11,916 nt of DNA from an uncultured Victivallaceae bacterium (lineage in GTDB: Bacteria; Verrucomicrobiota; Lentisphaeria; Victivallales; Victivallaceae). The notes below the pieces were generated by a model. That model was not told the DNA's origin. It made no database searches and was given only the letters and a program-made list of their open reading frames with translations. The stretch's first letter is position 1, and every line of letters begins with the position of its first letter. The DNA lies in assembly GCA_934663655.1 (NCBI GenBank), contig CAKUKT010000050.1, positions 1-11,916 of the forward strand, in the 5' to 3' direction. Of this stretch, positions 1 through 5,788 are shown piece after piece. The position numbers and the translations under genes were made by a program.

Positions 1-286
1 GCACCGCTGCGCCGAAATTCGCACGCAACAACATCATCCGCCGTCCGTACACGTCGGCCAGCAGCCCCCAGATCGGTGCGAAAATGCAGAAGGTCAGGTT
101 TCCTGCCGCCGCGAAGTAGGATACGTAACGCGACAATTCATTCTGATCGGTAACGCCGAGCCGTTCAAAGTAGAACGGTATGAACGTATAAGCGGCGCTG
201 AACGACACCATCGACATGAACTGCGACAACCATACCACCAGCAGGTTGCGCTGCCAGCCGCCGCGCCGCGCGAAATTCAGATTCAT
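1..286 (-). CDS. MFS transporter, N-terminal fragment (partial)
   Basis: This is the first 95 codons of an inner-membrane transporter of the major facilitator superfamily; the rest lies before base 1. The start is the ATG at 286-284, preceded directly by an in-frame GTG and a GGAG very close upstream, so the exact start could shift by one codon. Residues about 14-40 form a first hydrophobic helix (NLLVVWLSQF onward). Residues about 53-77 form a second helix, followed at once by GLLADVYGRRMMLLR (74-88), the classic MFS motif A (G-x-x-x-D-x-x-G-R-R) of the loop between helices 2 and 3. This is clear evidence of the superfamily, but the substrate cannot be told from a fragment. The gene is transcribed leftward from a promoter at 376-404. 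Confidence 0.88.
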   Translation of the reverse strand, partial: MNLNFARRGGWQRNLLVVWLSQFMSMVSFSAAYTFIPFYFERLGVTDQNELSRYVSYFAAAGNLTFCIFAPIWGLLADVYGRRMMLLRANFGAAV

Positions 287-375
287 CACTCCGGACCGGT
301 CACGGCGGTTATTCGGCGGGAATGGAAAGGATGAACGAAATACCGCCGCCGGAACGCCATGTTAACTCGGAAAAT

Positions 376-404
376 AATATAATGCTGGAACGGGTTCATT
401 TCAA
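376..404 (-). promoter_or_regulatory. Sigma-70-type promoter of the MFS gene
   Basis: Read on the minus strand, TTGAAA (404-399) is followed after exactly 17 nt by TATATT (381-376). The predicted start is near 369, giving a leader of about 83 nt before the MFS start. The same TTGAAA-17-TATATT layout recurs upstream of tsaD. The -35 hexamer lies inside the repeat copy that begins at 399. Confidence 0.6.
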
Positions 405-435
405 ACAAACAGGCGGAAAGTTTTGATTCTTTTGC
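399..435. repeat. Approximately 37-nt imperfect direct repeat, copy 1
   Basis: This stretch aligns with 772-809 with about 32 of 38 columns matching and one single-base indel. Both copies begin TTTCAAACAA and end CTCTTTTGC or TTCTTTTGC. The 5' end of this copy contains the -35 of the leftward MFS promoter. The copies are 373 nt apart, too far for a simple tandem array. It could be a regulator-binding site or a member of a dispersed repeat family; the window alone cannot decide. Confidence 0.6.
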
Positions 436-771
436 GCCGCCGAAAGGCTGCCGCGGAGTTTTTTCGTATGCCGGTTGCTGCCGGAAGCGAAGTTTTCAAA
501 CCAGTTTCTCCCCCGGAATAGCTCTTTAAGAACGCCCGGCGATCTCCGCACCTCCGGCGTCGGCCACCATCGAAACCGCTTTTTCGTCAATTCCGGACCC
601 GGAAATATCCGGAGAGTGAAAGTCAATCTACTGCGACGGTCGACAACCATCCCGCCGACAGACGTGTGGCCGAAACCGCCGGCAAACCAACAGGACGAAA
701 ACAATCGCCTCATCTCGCTCCGACAATGTTGTGCTCCGTCACCGGAAATTATTTTCCGATCCTGAGGTGGA
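436..771. other. Gene-poor stretch without a convincing gene
   Basis: Two overlapping open frames exist here: minus strand 713-396 (105 codons) and plus strand 475-765 (96 codons). Neither shows a recognisable domain. The minus frame is preceded by GGAGCGAG close to its ATG, a plausible ribosome site. However, its protein is rich in Arg, Phe and Trp without domain-like patterning, and it terminates inside the 399-435 repeat. I treat the stretch as non-coding, or possibly a decayed gene. No RNA gene or mobile-element end was seen. Confidence 0.4.
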
Positions 772-809
772 TTTCAAACAAGCAGGCAGGATAATTTTGA
801 CTCTTTTGC
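772..809. repeat. Approximately 37-nt imperfect direct repeat, copy 2
   Basis: This is the partner of the repeat at 399-435, in the same orientation, with one extra base. It sits just upstream of the promoter of the first prepilin-like gene. On the minus strand it also carries TTGAAA (777-772), but the six bases 17 nt further on (AAATAA) make a poor -10, so the promoter function seen at copy 1 is not clearly kept. Confidence 0.6.
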
Positions 810-818
810 AGCAAGGGG

Positions 819-847
819 TTGCTTTAAAGCGACATTTATCATATAAT
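819..847 (+). promoter_or_regulatory. Promoter of the first prepilin-like gene
   Basis: TTGCTT (819-824) is followed by a 17-nt spacer and a perfect TATAAT (842-847). The predicted start is near 854, leaving a leader of about 84 nt before the ATG at 938. A perfect 10-nt palindrome, GCTTTAAAGC (821-830), overlaps the -35 and the spacer. AGCAA-GGGG-TTGCT (810-823) can form a small hairpin. The TATAAT sits in a 16-mer (835-850) that recurs with one mismatch at 1821-1836, upstream of the second prepilin-like gene. Confidence 0.6.
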
Positions 848-927
848 ATTGACATCGGAAATTGTTGAAACCATCATCTCCGGTAGAATTGTCTGAGAAA
901 TTACGACTTTCAGTCAGATTTGATTGT

Positions 928-933
928 GGAGGG
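928..933 (+). promoter_or_regulatory. Ribosome binding site that sets the first prepilin-like start
   Basis: GGAGGG lies four bases before the ATG at 938. An in-frame TTG at 920 opens a longer frame, but that start would place the Shine-Dalgarno inside the coding sequence. The ATG at 938 is therefore preferred. Confidence 0.8.
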
Positions 934-937
934 CTTT

Positions 938-1723
938 ATGAAACTTAATGACAGAAAATTCACGCTGATCGAACTGCTCGTCGTGATCGCGATCATCGCC
1001 ATTCTCGCCGCGATGCTGATGCCCGCGCTCACCAAAGCCCGCGAAGCTGCCCGCGCCAGCAACTGCATTGCCAATCAAAAACAGTGCCTGCTTGCGATGG
1101 GCATGTACGCCAATGACAACCGCGGCGCCTACGCACTGCGCGATTCCATCACTCCCAATTGTACCCGATGCAACCCTGCTCATCCCAAATACCCCTGGGC
1201 CGACTTCATCGCCTGTAACGGCTACATCAATGCCGATTCCAAAGCATTGACATGCCCATCTCTTTCAAATCCGGTTCGTGACACCCCCGGAACCGGCACC
1301 CACACCTGGACCTACGCCACTCCCAGCGGCAGTTATCAGGCAAGCTTCGACGCCGAAGATCCCAACTCCCCCTACCGTGATCTCCGGTTGCTGATGCGCG
1401 CTGGGGTAAGCGGTGGCGCCAATTCCGCCCGCCACCTCAACAGCAAAGCGGTGCGCAACGCCTCACAATGCTTCTACACGGTTGACTCCTGGGCGCAGAC
1501 TCACAAAAAACAGCAATATACCCTCAACCGGACCGGCAACATCATCTCCACCCGGCACAACGGCCGGGCCAATTTCGGCTTTGTCGACGGTCACGTGGCA
1601 GCATACGATCCGGTGGAAATGTTCACGATCATGCGTAATAATACTGATGACTACTGCCCCTCCGGCACCTGGAAATACACGGTCGGCGGCGACACCACGA
1701 TTCAGAAATCCTACATATTCTGA
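938..1723 (+). CDS. Prepilin-like protein with H-X9-DG domain, copy 1
   Basis: This encodes 261 residues. Residues 8-31 ([19 protein letters not shown] and following) are a type IV pilin-like leader and hydrophobic helix. Processing by a prepilin peptidase is expected between K7 and F8, with Glu at +5 (E12). Residue -1 is Lys instead of the classical Gly. The helix is followed by [13 protein letters not shown], typical of type II pseudopilin-like proteins. Near the C-terminus H207 and D217-G218 form the exact H-X9-DG motif ([15 protein letters not shown]) of the prepilin-processing-associated domain, common in Planctomycetota and Lentisphaerota. Cysteines lie at 43, 50, 75, 78, 93, 106, 178 and 240; C75-x-x-C78 could hold a disulfide or a metal. 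It is probably exported and membrane-anchored by its N-terminal helix, but its role is unknown. Bases 955-1602 are identical to 1968-2615 in the next gene, whereas codons 2-6 and the last 40 codons differ. Confidence 0.9.
   Translation: MKLNDRKFTLIELLVVIAIIAILAAMLMPALTKAREAARASNCIANQKQCLLAMGMYANDNRGAYALRDSITPNCTRCNPAHPKYPWADFIACNGYINADSKALTCPSLSNPVRDTPGTGTHTWTYATPSGSYQASFDAEDPNSPYRDLRLLMRAGVSGGANSARHLNSKAVRNASQCFYTVDSWAQTHKKQQYTLNRTGNIISTRHNGRANFGFVDGHVAAYDPVEMFTIMRNNTDDYCPSGTWKYTVGGDTTIQKSYIF
955..1602 (+). repeat. 648-nt identical direct repeat, copy 1
   Basis: Read by eye, every base matches 1968-2615 at an offset of 1013. The block starts in codon 6 and stops within the Ala-222 codon. 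Immediately beyond it the two genes differ at about 38 of 121 bases, many of them synonymous. Upstream only the start codon and the AAA after it match. Confidence 0.92.
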
Positions 1724-1820
1724 ACTGTGTGAAACTATGCAAACCATCGCGCGGATCCGGTCCCTCGGAATGATCCGAATAAGTCACTTGAGTCAGCATA
1801 GTGTAAATGTTAACCAAAAC

Positions 1821-1836
1821 TTTGTCATATAATATT
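1821..1836 (+). promoter_or_regulatory. Probable -10 region of the second prepilin-like gene
   Basis: TTTGTCATATAATATT contains a perfect TATAAT (1828-1833) and matches TTTATCATATAATATT at 835-850 with one difference. No good -35 lies 16-18 nt upstream, so an activator or another sigma factor may be involved. The rest of 1724-1950 holds only a weak inverted repeat, CGGATC (1752-1757) with GATCCG (1772-1777), and no gene. Confidence 0.45.
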
Positions 1837-1940
1837 ACAATCCACAACACTAATTTCGTCTGCCTCACATCGTGATTGCGATAATAAAAAAAACAACAGA
1901 GATAATTTAATAGTACAGTGTCCATCAACCCAATCAGGAA

Positions 1941-1945
1941 AGGAG
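1941..1945 (+). promoter_or_regulatory. Ribosome binding site that sets the second prepilin-like start
   Basis: AGGAG lies five bases before the ATG at 1951. An in-frame GTG at 1918 would lengthen the frame by eleven codons, but that would place this Shine-Dalgarno inside the coding sequence. From 1951 the protein has 261 residues, the same as its neighbour. Confidence 0.8.
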
Positions 1946-1950
1946 CAACC

Positions 1951-2736
1951 ATGAAATCCACACTCGAAAAATTCACGCTGATCGAACTGCTCGTCGTGAT
2001 CGCGATCATCGCCATTCTCGCCGCGATGCTGATGCCCGCGCTCACCAAAGCCCGCGAAGCTGCCCGCGCCAGCAACTGCATTGCCAATCAAAAACAGTGC
2101 CTGCTTGCGATGGGCATGTACGCCAATGACAACCGCGGCGCCTACGCACTGCGCGATTCCATCACTCCCAATTGTACCCGATGCAACCCTGCTCATCCCA
2201 AATACCCCTGGGCCGACTTCATCGCCTGTAACGGCTACATCAATGCCGATTCCAAAGCATTGACATGCCCATCTCTTTCAAATCCGGTTCGTGACACCCC
2301 CGGAACCGGCACCCACACCTGGACCTACGCCACTCCCAGCGGCAGTTATCAGGCAAGCTTCGACGCCGAAGATCCCAACTCCCCCTACCGTGATCTCCGG
2401 TTGCTGATGCGCGCTGGGGTAAGCGGTGGCGCCAATTCCGCCCGCCACCTCAACAGCAAAGCGGTGCGCAACGCCTCACAATGCTTCTACACGGTTGACT
2501 CCTGGGCGCAGACTCACAAAAAACAGCAATATACCCTCAACCGGACCGGCAACATCATCTCCACCCGGCACAACGGCCGGGCCAATTTCGGCTTTGTCGA
2601 CGGTCACGTGGCAGCTTACGATCCCGTCGAAGTCTTTACCATGATGCGCAACAACACCGATGACTATAACCCCTCCGGCAAATGGCGCTACACCATCGGC
2701 GGCGACACCTCCGCCTGGAAGGAATATTCCTTCTAA
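1951..2736 (+). CDS. Prepilin-like protein with H-X9-DG domain, copy 2
   Basis: This has the same length (261 residues) and architecture as the gene at 938-1723. The pilin-like cleavage site is after K7 (EK|FTLIE), with E12 at +5, then one hydrophobic helix, the H207-X9-D217-G218 motif and CxxC at 75-78. Residues 7-227 are identical between the two proteins. Only residues 3-6 and the tail after DPVE differ. The tail here ends [12 protein letters not shown], against [12 protein letters not shown] in copy 1, and Cys240 of copy 1 is Asn here. It is likely exported and held in the membrane by the N-terminal helix; the function is unknown. It has its own upstream TATAAT and Shine-Dalgarno, so the two genes may be expressed separately. 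A strong hairpin follows at 2784-2824. Confidence 0.9.
   Translation: MKSTLEKFTLIELLVVIAIIAILAAMLMPALTKAREAARASNCIANQKQCLLAMGMYANDNRGAYALRDSITPNCTRCNPAHPKYPWADFIACNGYINADSKALTCPSLSNPVRDTPGTGTHTWTYATPSGSYQASFDAEDPNSPYRDLRLLMRAGVSGGANSARHLNSKAVRNASQCFYTVDSWAQTHKKQQYTLNRTGNIISTRHNGRANFGFVDGHVAAYDPVEVFTMMRNNTDDYNPSGKWRYTIGGDTSAWKEYSF
1968..2615 (+). repeat. 648-nt identical direct repeat, copy 2
   Basis: This is the partner of 955-1602, with no differences found by eye. Both edges fall inside the coding sequence, and the intergenic sequences and gene ends are not part of the identity. That is a pattern expected of gene conversion, less so of a whole-gene tandem duplication. Confidence 0.92.
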
Positions 2737-2783
2737 ATCCCTATTCCGTTTTTTTTGCCGCCGTCCAGCGGCGATTTGAACGG

Positions 2784-2824
2784 AAATCCCGGTGCGGTTC
2801 AAGAATTTTTCCGCACCGGGATTT
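2784..2824. terminator. Strong hairpin after the prepilin-like pair
   Basis: AAATCCCGGTGCGG (2784-2797) and CCGCACCGGGATTT (2811-2824) form a perfect 14-bp stem with a 13-nt loop. The stem lies 47 nt after the stop of copy 2. No T-run follows the right arm, and the T-runs present are in the loop (2806-2810) and upstream (2749-2756). Classical intrinsic termination is thus uncertain, though transcript-end stabilisation fits. The last bases of the stem overlap the -35 of the folB promoter. Confidence 0.6.
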
Positions 2825-2850
2825 GCATTTCCGCCCCGCAGTGGTATCTT
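2823..2850 (+). promoter_or_regulatory. Extended -10 promoter of folB
   Basis: TTGCAT (2823-2828) is followed after 16 nt by TATCTT (2845-2850). TGG lies directly before the -10, forming an extended -10 (TGn). Transcription would start about seven bases after the -10, at or next to the A of the folB ATG at 2857. Confidence 0.45.
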
Positions 2851-2856
2851 AAACAC

Positions 2857-3222
2857 ATGGGTAAAATATTCATCAACAATCTGACCGTTTTCACGATCAT
2901 CGGCTGCGAACCGCAGGAGCGCAGCCGACGCCAGCTGCTGCGGTTCGACATTGAAATCGAAACCGATTTTTCCGCCGCCGCCGCGAGTGACAATCTTGCC
3001 GACGCCATCAACTATTCGGAACTTGAATACCGGATTTATGAGTTCGTTTCCGGGTCGAACTTCACCCTGCTCGAAGCCCTCGCCGGCAGCGTCGTCAAGC
3101 TGCTGCTCGAATATCCGGCCATCGCCGGATGCCGGGTCCGGATCACCAAGCCGGCGGCGGCGAAGATCGCCGAATCGATAGCGGTCGAACTGGAAGGAAC
3201 CAGGGGCCGCGATGTCCGATAA
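2857..3222 (+). CDS. folB: Dihydroneopterin aldolase
   Basis: FolB converts 7,8-dihydroneopterin to 6-hydroxymethyl-7,8-dihydropterin and glycolaldehyde in cytoplasmic tetrahydrofolate synthesis. The 121-residue protein has the normal size of this family and covers the whole fold. IFINNLTVFTIIGCEPQER (4-22) is the conserved start. Expected active-site residues are present: E21, Y53 (of INYSEL), E73 (of LLEALA) and K98 (of ITKP). The frame is open further upstream to 2755, but the family N-terminus begins at the ATG at 2857, and the extra sequence would encode the hairpin at 2784-2824. No clear Shine-Dalgarno precedes this ATG, and the predicted transcript may begin at it, suggesting leaderless translation. 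The stop overlaps the mutS start by 11 nt, so the two genes are probably co-transcribed. Confidence 0.92.
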   Translation: MGKIFINNLTVFTIIGCEPQERSRRQLLRFDIEIETDFSAAAASDNLADAINYSELEYRIYEFVSGSNFTLLEALAGSVVKLLLEYPAIAGCRVRITKPAAAKIAESIAVELEGTRGRDVR

Positions 3223-5722
3223 CCTTACCCCGATGATGCGTCAGTACCGTGAGGCAAAGGCGGCCATTCCCGCCGACGCGGTGCTGTTGTTTCGTCTCGG
3301 GGACTTCTACGAGGAATTCTTCGAGGATGCCGAACGGGTCAGCAAGACGCTGGAACTGGTGCTGACCCGCCGTCAGGGAGTTCCGATGTGCGGATTTCCC
3401 TACCACGCGCTCGAAAGCTATCTGCCCCGCCTCGTCGCCGCCGGACTCAAGGTCGCCATCGCCGAGCAGATGGAGGATCCGCGCCTCGCCAAAGGCATCG
3501 TCAAACGCCAGGTGACCCGGATCATCACCCCGGGCACCATCACCGATCAGGGAATGCTCGATTCCGGATGCAACAACTTCCTGGTCGCCGTCAACGGCGA
3601 CCAGAAAGGGACACTTGCCCTCGCCGCCCTCGACGTCAGTACCGGAGAATTTTTCATCTGCGTTGCGGATTCAACGGATCAGTTCGCCGCCGAACTCAAC
3701 CGCATCGGCGCCAATGAACTTCTGATTTCGCACAAATTCCGCGCCTTCCTCGCGGAAAACGGCGGTCTTCCCGAGGGGGTCGGTCAGATTCTGCTCACTG
3801 AACTTGATGATTATGAGTTCGATTTCGCCGAAGCCGAGCGAACGCTGCTCGAACACTTCGGAGTCGCCACCCTCGATGCGTTCGGCTGTCGCGACCTGCC
3901 CACCGCCGTCGGCGCCGCCGGAGCGGTTATGCGTTACGCGGTGGTGAACCTGCGCCGCGACGCCGGGCACATCACCTCGCTTGAACTCCGCCGCCTCGAC
4001 AACGTGCTCACCCTCGATGCAATTTCATTGCGCAACCTCGAACTGGTGTCCACCCGCGGCAGCGCCCGGGGAACCACCCTCTTCGAAGTGCTCGACCACA
4101 CCACCGGCGCCCTCGGCAGCCGCCGACTCCGTCAATGGGTGCTGCGACCGCTGCGCGACCATGCGTCCATCGTCGCCCGCCAGGATGCGATCGATTTCCT
4201 GCTGCTCGATCAGCTGACGCTCGCCGAACTCCGCGAAACCACCGGCGGGGTCCGCGATCTCGAACGGATCACCGCCCGTCTGAACCTCGGCAGCGCCACG
4301 CCGCGCGACCTCCAGTCGCTCGGAGTTTCACTGTCACTGATTCCACCGATCGCCTCGCTGCTCGCCGGGTTTGAAGTGCCGATGCTGCACGACATCGCTT
4401 CGCGCTTCGGGGATTTTTCCGAACTGACCGACGCAATCGCCAAAGCGCTGGTCGATTCCCCGCCCGCGCTGCTCGCCGACGGCGGAGTGATCCGCCCCGG
4501 CTTCAGCGCCGAGCTCGACGAACTGCGCAGCGCCTCCACCGAAGGCAAAAACTGGCTTTCGGAAATCCAGCGCCGGGAAATCGAACGCACCGGCATCAAA
4601 TCGCTGAAGGTGAAATTCAACAACGTTTTCGGCTACTACATCGAGATCAGCAAATCGAATCTTGAACACGTGCCGGAAGATTACGTCCGCAAACAGACGC
4701 TGGTCAACGCCGAACGTTTCATCACTCCGGAACTCAAGGAGCTGGAGAATAAGATTCTCGGCGCCGAGGAGAAGGCGCGCTCACTCGAAAATTCACTTTT
4801 CAACCAGTTGCGCGAATACGCCGCCACCTTTACCAACGCGATTCAGCGCACCGCCGACGCGCTCGCCGACCTCGATGCGCTCATGGCGCTCGCCGAATGC
4901 GCCCGCGTGAACAACTATACCCGGCCGCGGATCTTCGACGACGACCGCCTGATCATCAAGGCCGGACGACACCCGGTGCTCGACCGCGCAATGCCGGGAC
5001 AGTTCGTCCCGAACGACTGCCATCTCGACGGCGACCGCAACCGTCTGATGCTGATCACCGGCCCCAACATGGCCGGAAAATCCACCTACATCCGCCAGAC
5101 CGCCCTGCTGGTCATCATGGCCCAGATGGGCTCATTCATACCGGCGGAATCAGCCGAAATCGGCCTGGTGGATCGGATCTTCACAAGAGTCGGCGCCGCT
5201 GATGACCTCGCGCGCGGCCAGAGCACCTTTATGGTGGAAATGGTTGAAACCGCCAACATTCTCCGCCACGCCACCGAAAAAAGTCTGGTCATTCTCGATG
5301 AAATCGGCCGCGGCACCAGCACTTTCGACGGGCTTTCGATCGCGTGGTCGGTGGCCGAATATCTGCACGACGACACCCGGTGCCGCACCCAGTTCGCGAC
5401 CCATTACCACGAGCTCACCGAACTCGCCCAGACCCGCCGCGGCGTCAACAACTACAATGTCGCGGTCCGGGAATACGGCGACAGCGTGATCTTCCTGCGG
5501 CAGATCGTCCCCGGCGCCAGCGACCGCAGCTACGGCATCCACGTCGCCCGGCTCGCGGGAATCCCGCGTCCGGTGCTCGATCGCGCCGGCGTCATCCTCG
5601 CGCTGCTCGAAAAGGCCGCCGATGCCCCGCGCGAGGCGATCTCCGCGCTGCCGCGCAAGACCGTCCGCGGCAAACGCAAAAGCGATGAATCCGACGATAT
5701 GATCCAGCTCCGGCTGCTTTGA
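3212..5722 (+). CDS. mutS: DNA mismatch repair protein MutS
   Basis: This 836-residue protein is close to the usual 850 of bacterial MutS1. It binds mispaired and looped DNA as a clamp-shaped dimer and recruits MutL using ATP. The mismatch-reading Phe-x-Glu motif is F32-Y33-E34 within LFRLGDFYEEFF. The connector, core and clamp domains follow, with the clamp around KVKFNNVFGYYIEISKSN. The ATPase has Walker A GPNMAGKST (617-625), Walker B VILDE (693-697) and the ABC-type signature region GRGTSTFDG (699-707), then the ATHYHEL segment. The C-terminus ends MIQLRLL, which resembles the sliding-clamp-binding QL-x-LF tail but lacks the final Phe. The ATG is within folB, with the GGAA at 3194-3197 or the AGGGG at 3202-3206 as the ribosome site. 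All catalytic motifs are intact. Confidence 0.98.
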   Translation: MSDNLTPMMRQYREAKAAIPADAVLLFRLGDFYEEFFEDAERVSKTLELVLTRRQGVPMCGFPYHALESYLPRLVAAGLKVAIAEQMEDPRLAKGIVKRQVTRIITPGTITDQGMLDSGCNNFLVAVNGDQKGTLALAALDVSTGEFFICVADSTDQFAAELNRIGANELLISHKFRAFLAENGGLPEGVGQILLTELDDYEFDFAEAERTLLEHFGVATLDAFGCRDLPTAVGAAGAVMRYAVVNLRRDAGHITSLELRRLDNVLTLDAISLRNLELVSTRGSARGTTLFEVLDHTTGALGSRRLRQWVLRPLRDHASIVARQDAIDFLLLDQLTLAELRETTGGVRDLERITARLNLGSATPRDLQSLGVSLSLIPPIASLLAGFEVPMLHDIASRFGDFSELTDAIAKALVDSPPALLADGGVIRPGFSAELDELRSASTEGKNWLSEIQRREIERTGIKSLKVKFNNVFGYYIEISKSNLEHVPEDYVRKQTLVNAERFITPELKELENKILGAEEKARSLENSLFNQLREYAATFTNAIQRTADALADLDALMALAECARVNNYTRPRIFDDDRLIIKAGRHPVLDRAMPGQFVPNDCHLDGDRNRLMLITGPNMAGKSTYIRQTALLVIMAQMGSFIPAESAEIGLVDRIFTRVGAADDLARGQSTFMVEMVETANILRHATEKSLVILDEIGRGTSTFDGLSIAWSVAEYLHDDTRCRTQFATHYHELTELAQTRRGVNNYNVAVREYGDSVIFLRQIVPGASDRSYGIHVARLAGIPRPVLDRAGVILALLEKAADAPREAISALPRKTVRGKRKSDESDDMIQLRLL

Positions 5723-5788
5723 AACCGGATCCCGGCAGGACAGCTGAAGTTTTTTCAATTTTCCTATGAAAAAGGAGCCTCTGCCACT

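Noticed and set aside
399..809. CRISPR array
   Set aside because: Only two imperfect copies 373 nt apart, with no regular spacers and no cas genes.
1629..2196. Minus-strand frames spanning the gap between the prepilin-like genes
   Set aside because: The larger part is antisense to the repeated core and occurs in both copies for that reason; no independent support.
955..2615. Insertion sequence or transposon as the cause of the 648-nt repeat
   Set aside because: The repeat is coding sequence of the genes themselves. It has no terminal inverted repeats, target duplication or transposase.
2749..2772. T-run plus GCCGC/GCGGC hairpin as intrinsic terminator
   Set aside because: The T-run precedes the hairpin on the plus strand and gives an A-run after it on the minus strand, which is the wrong order for termination on either strand.
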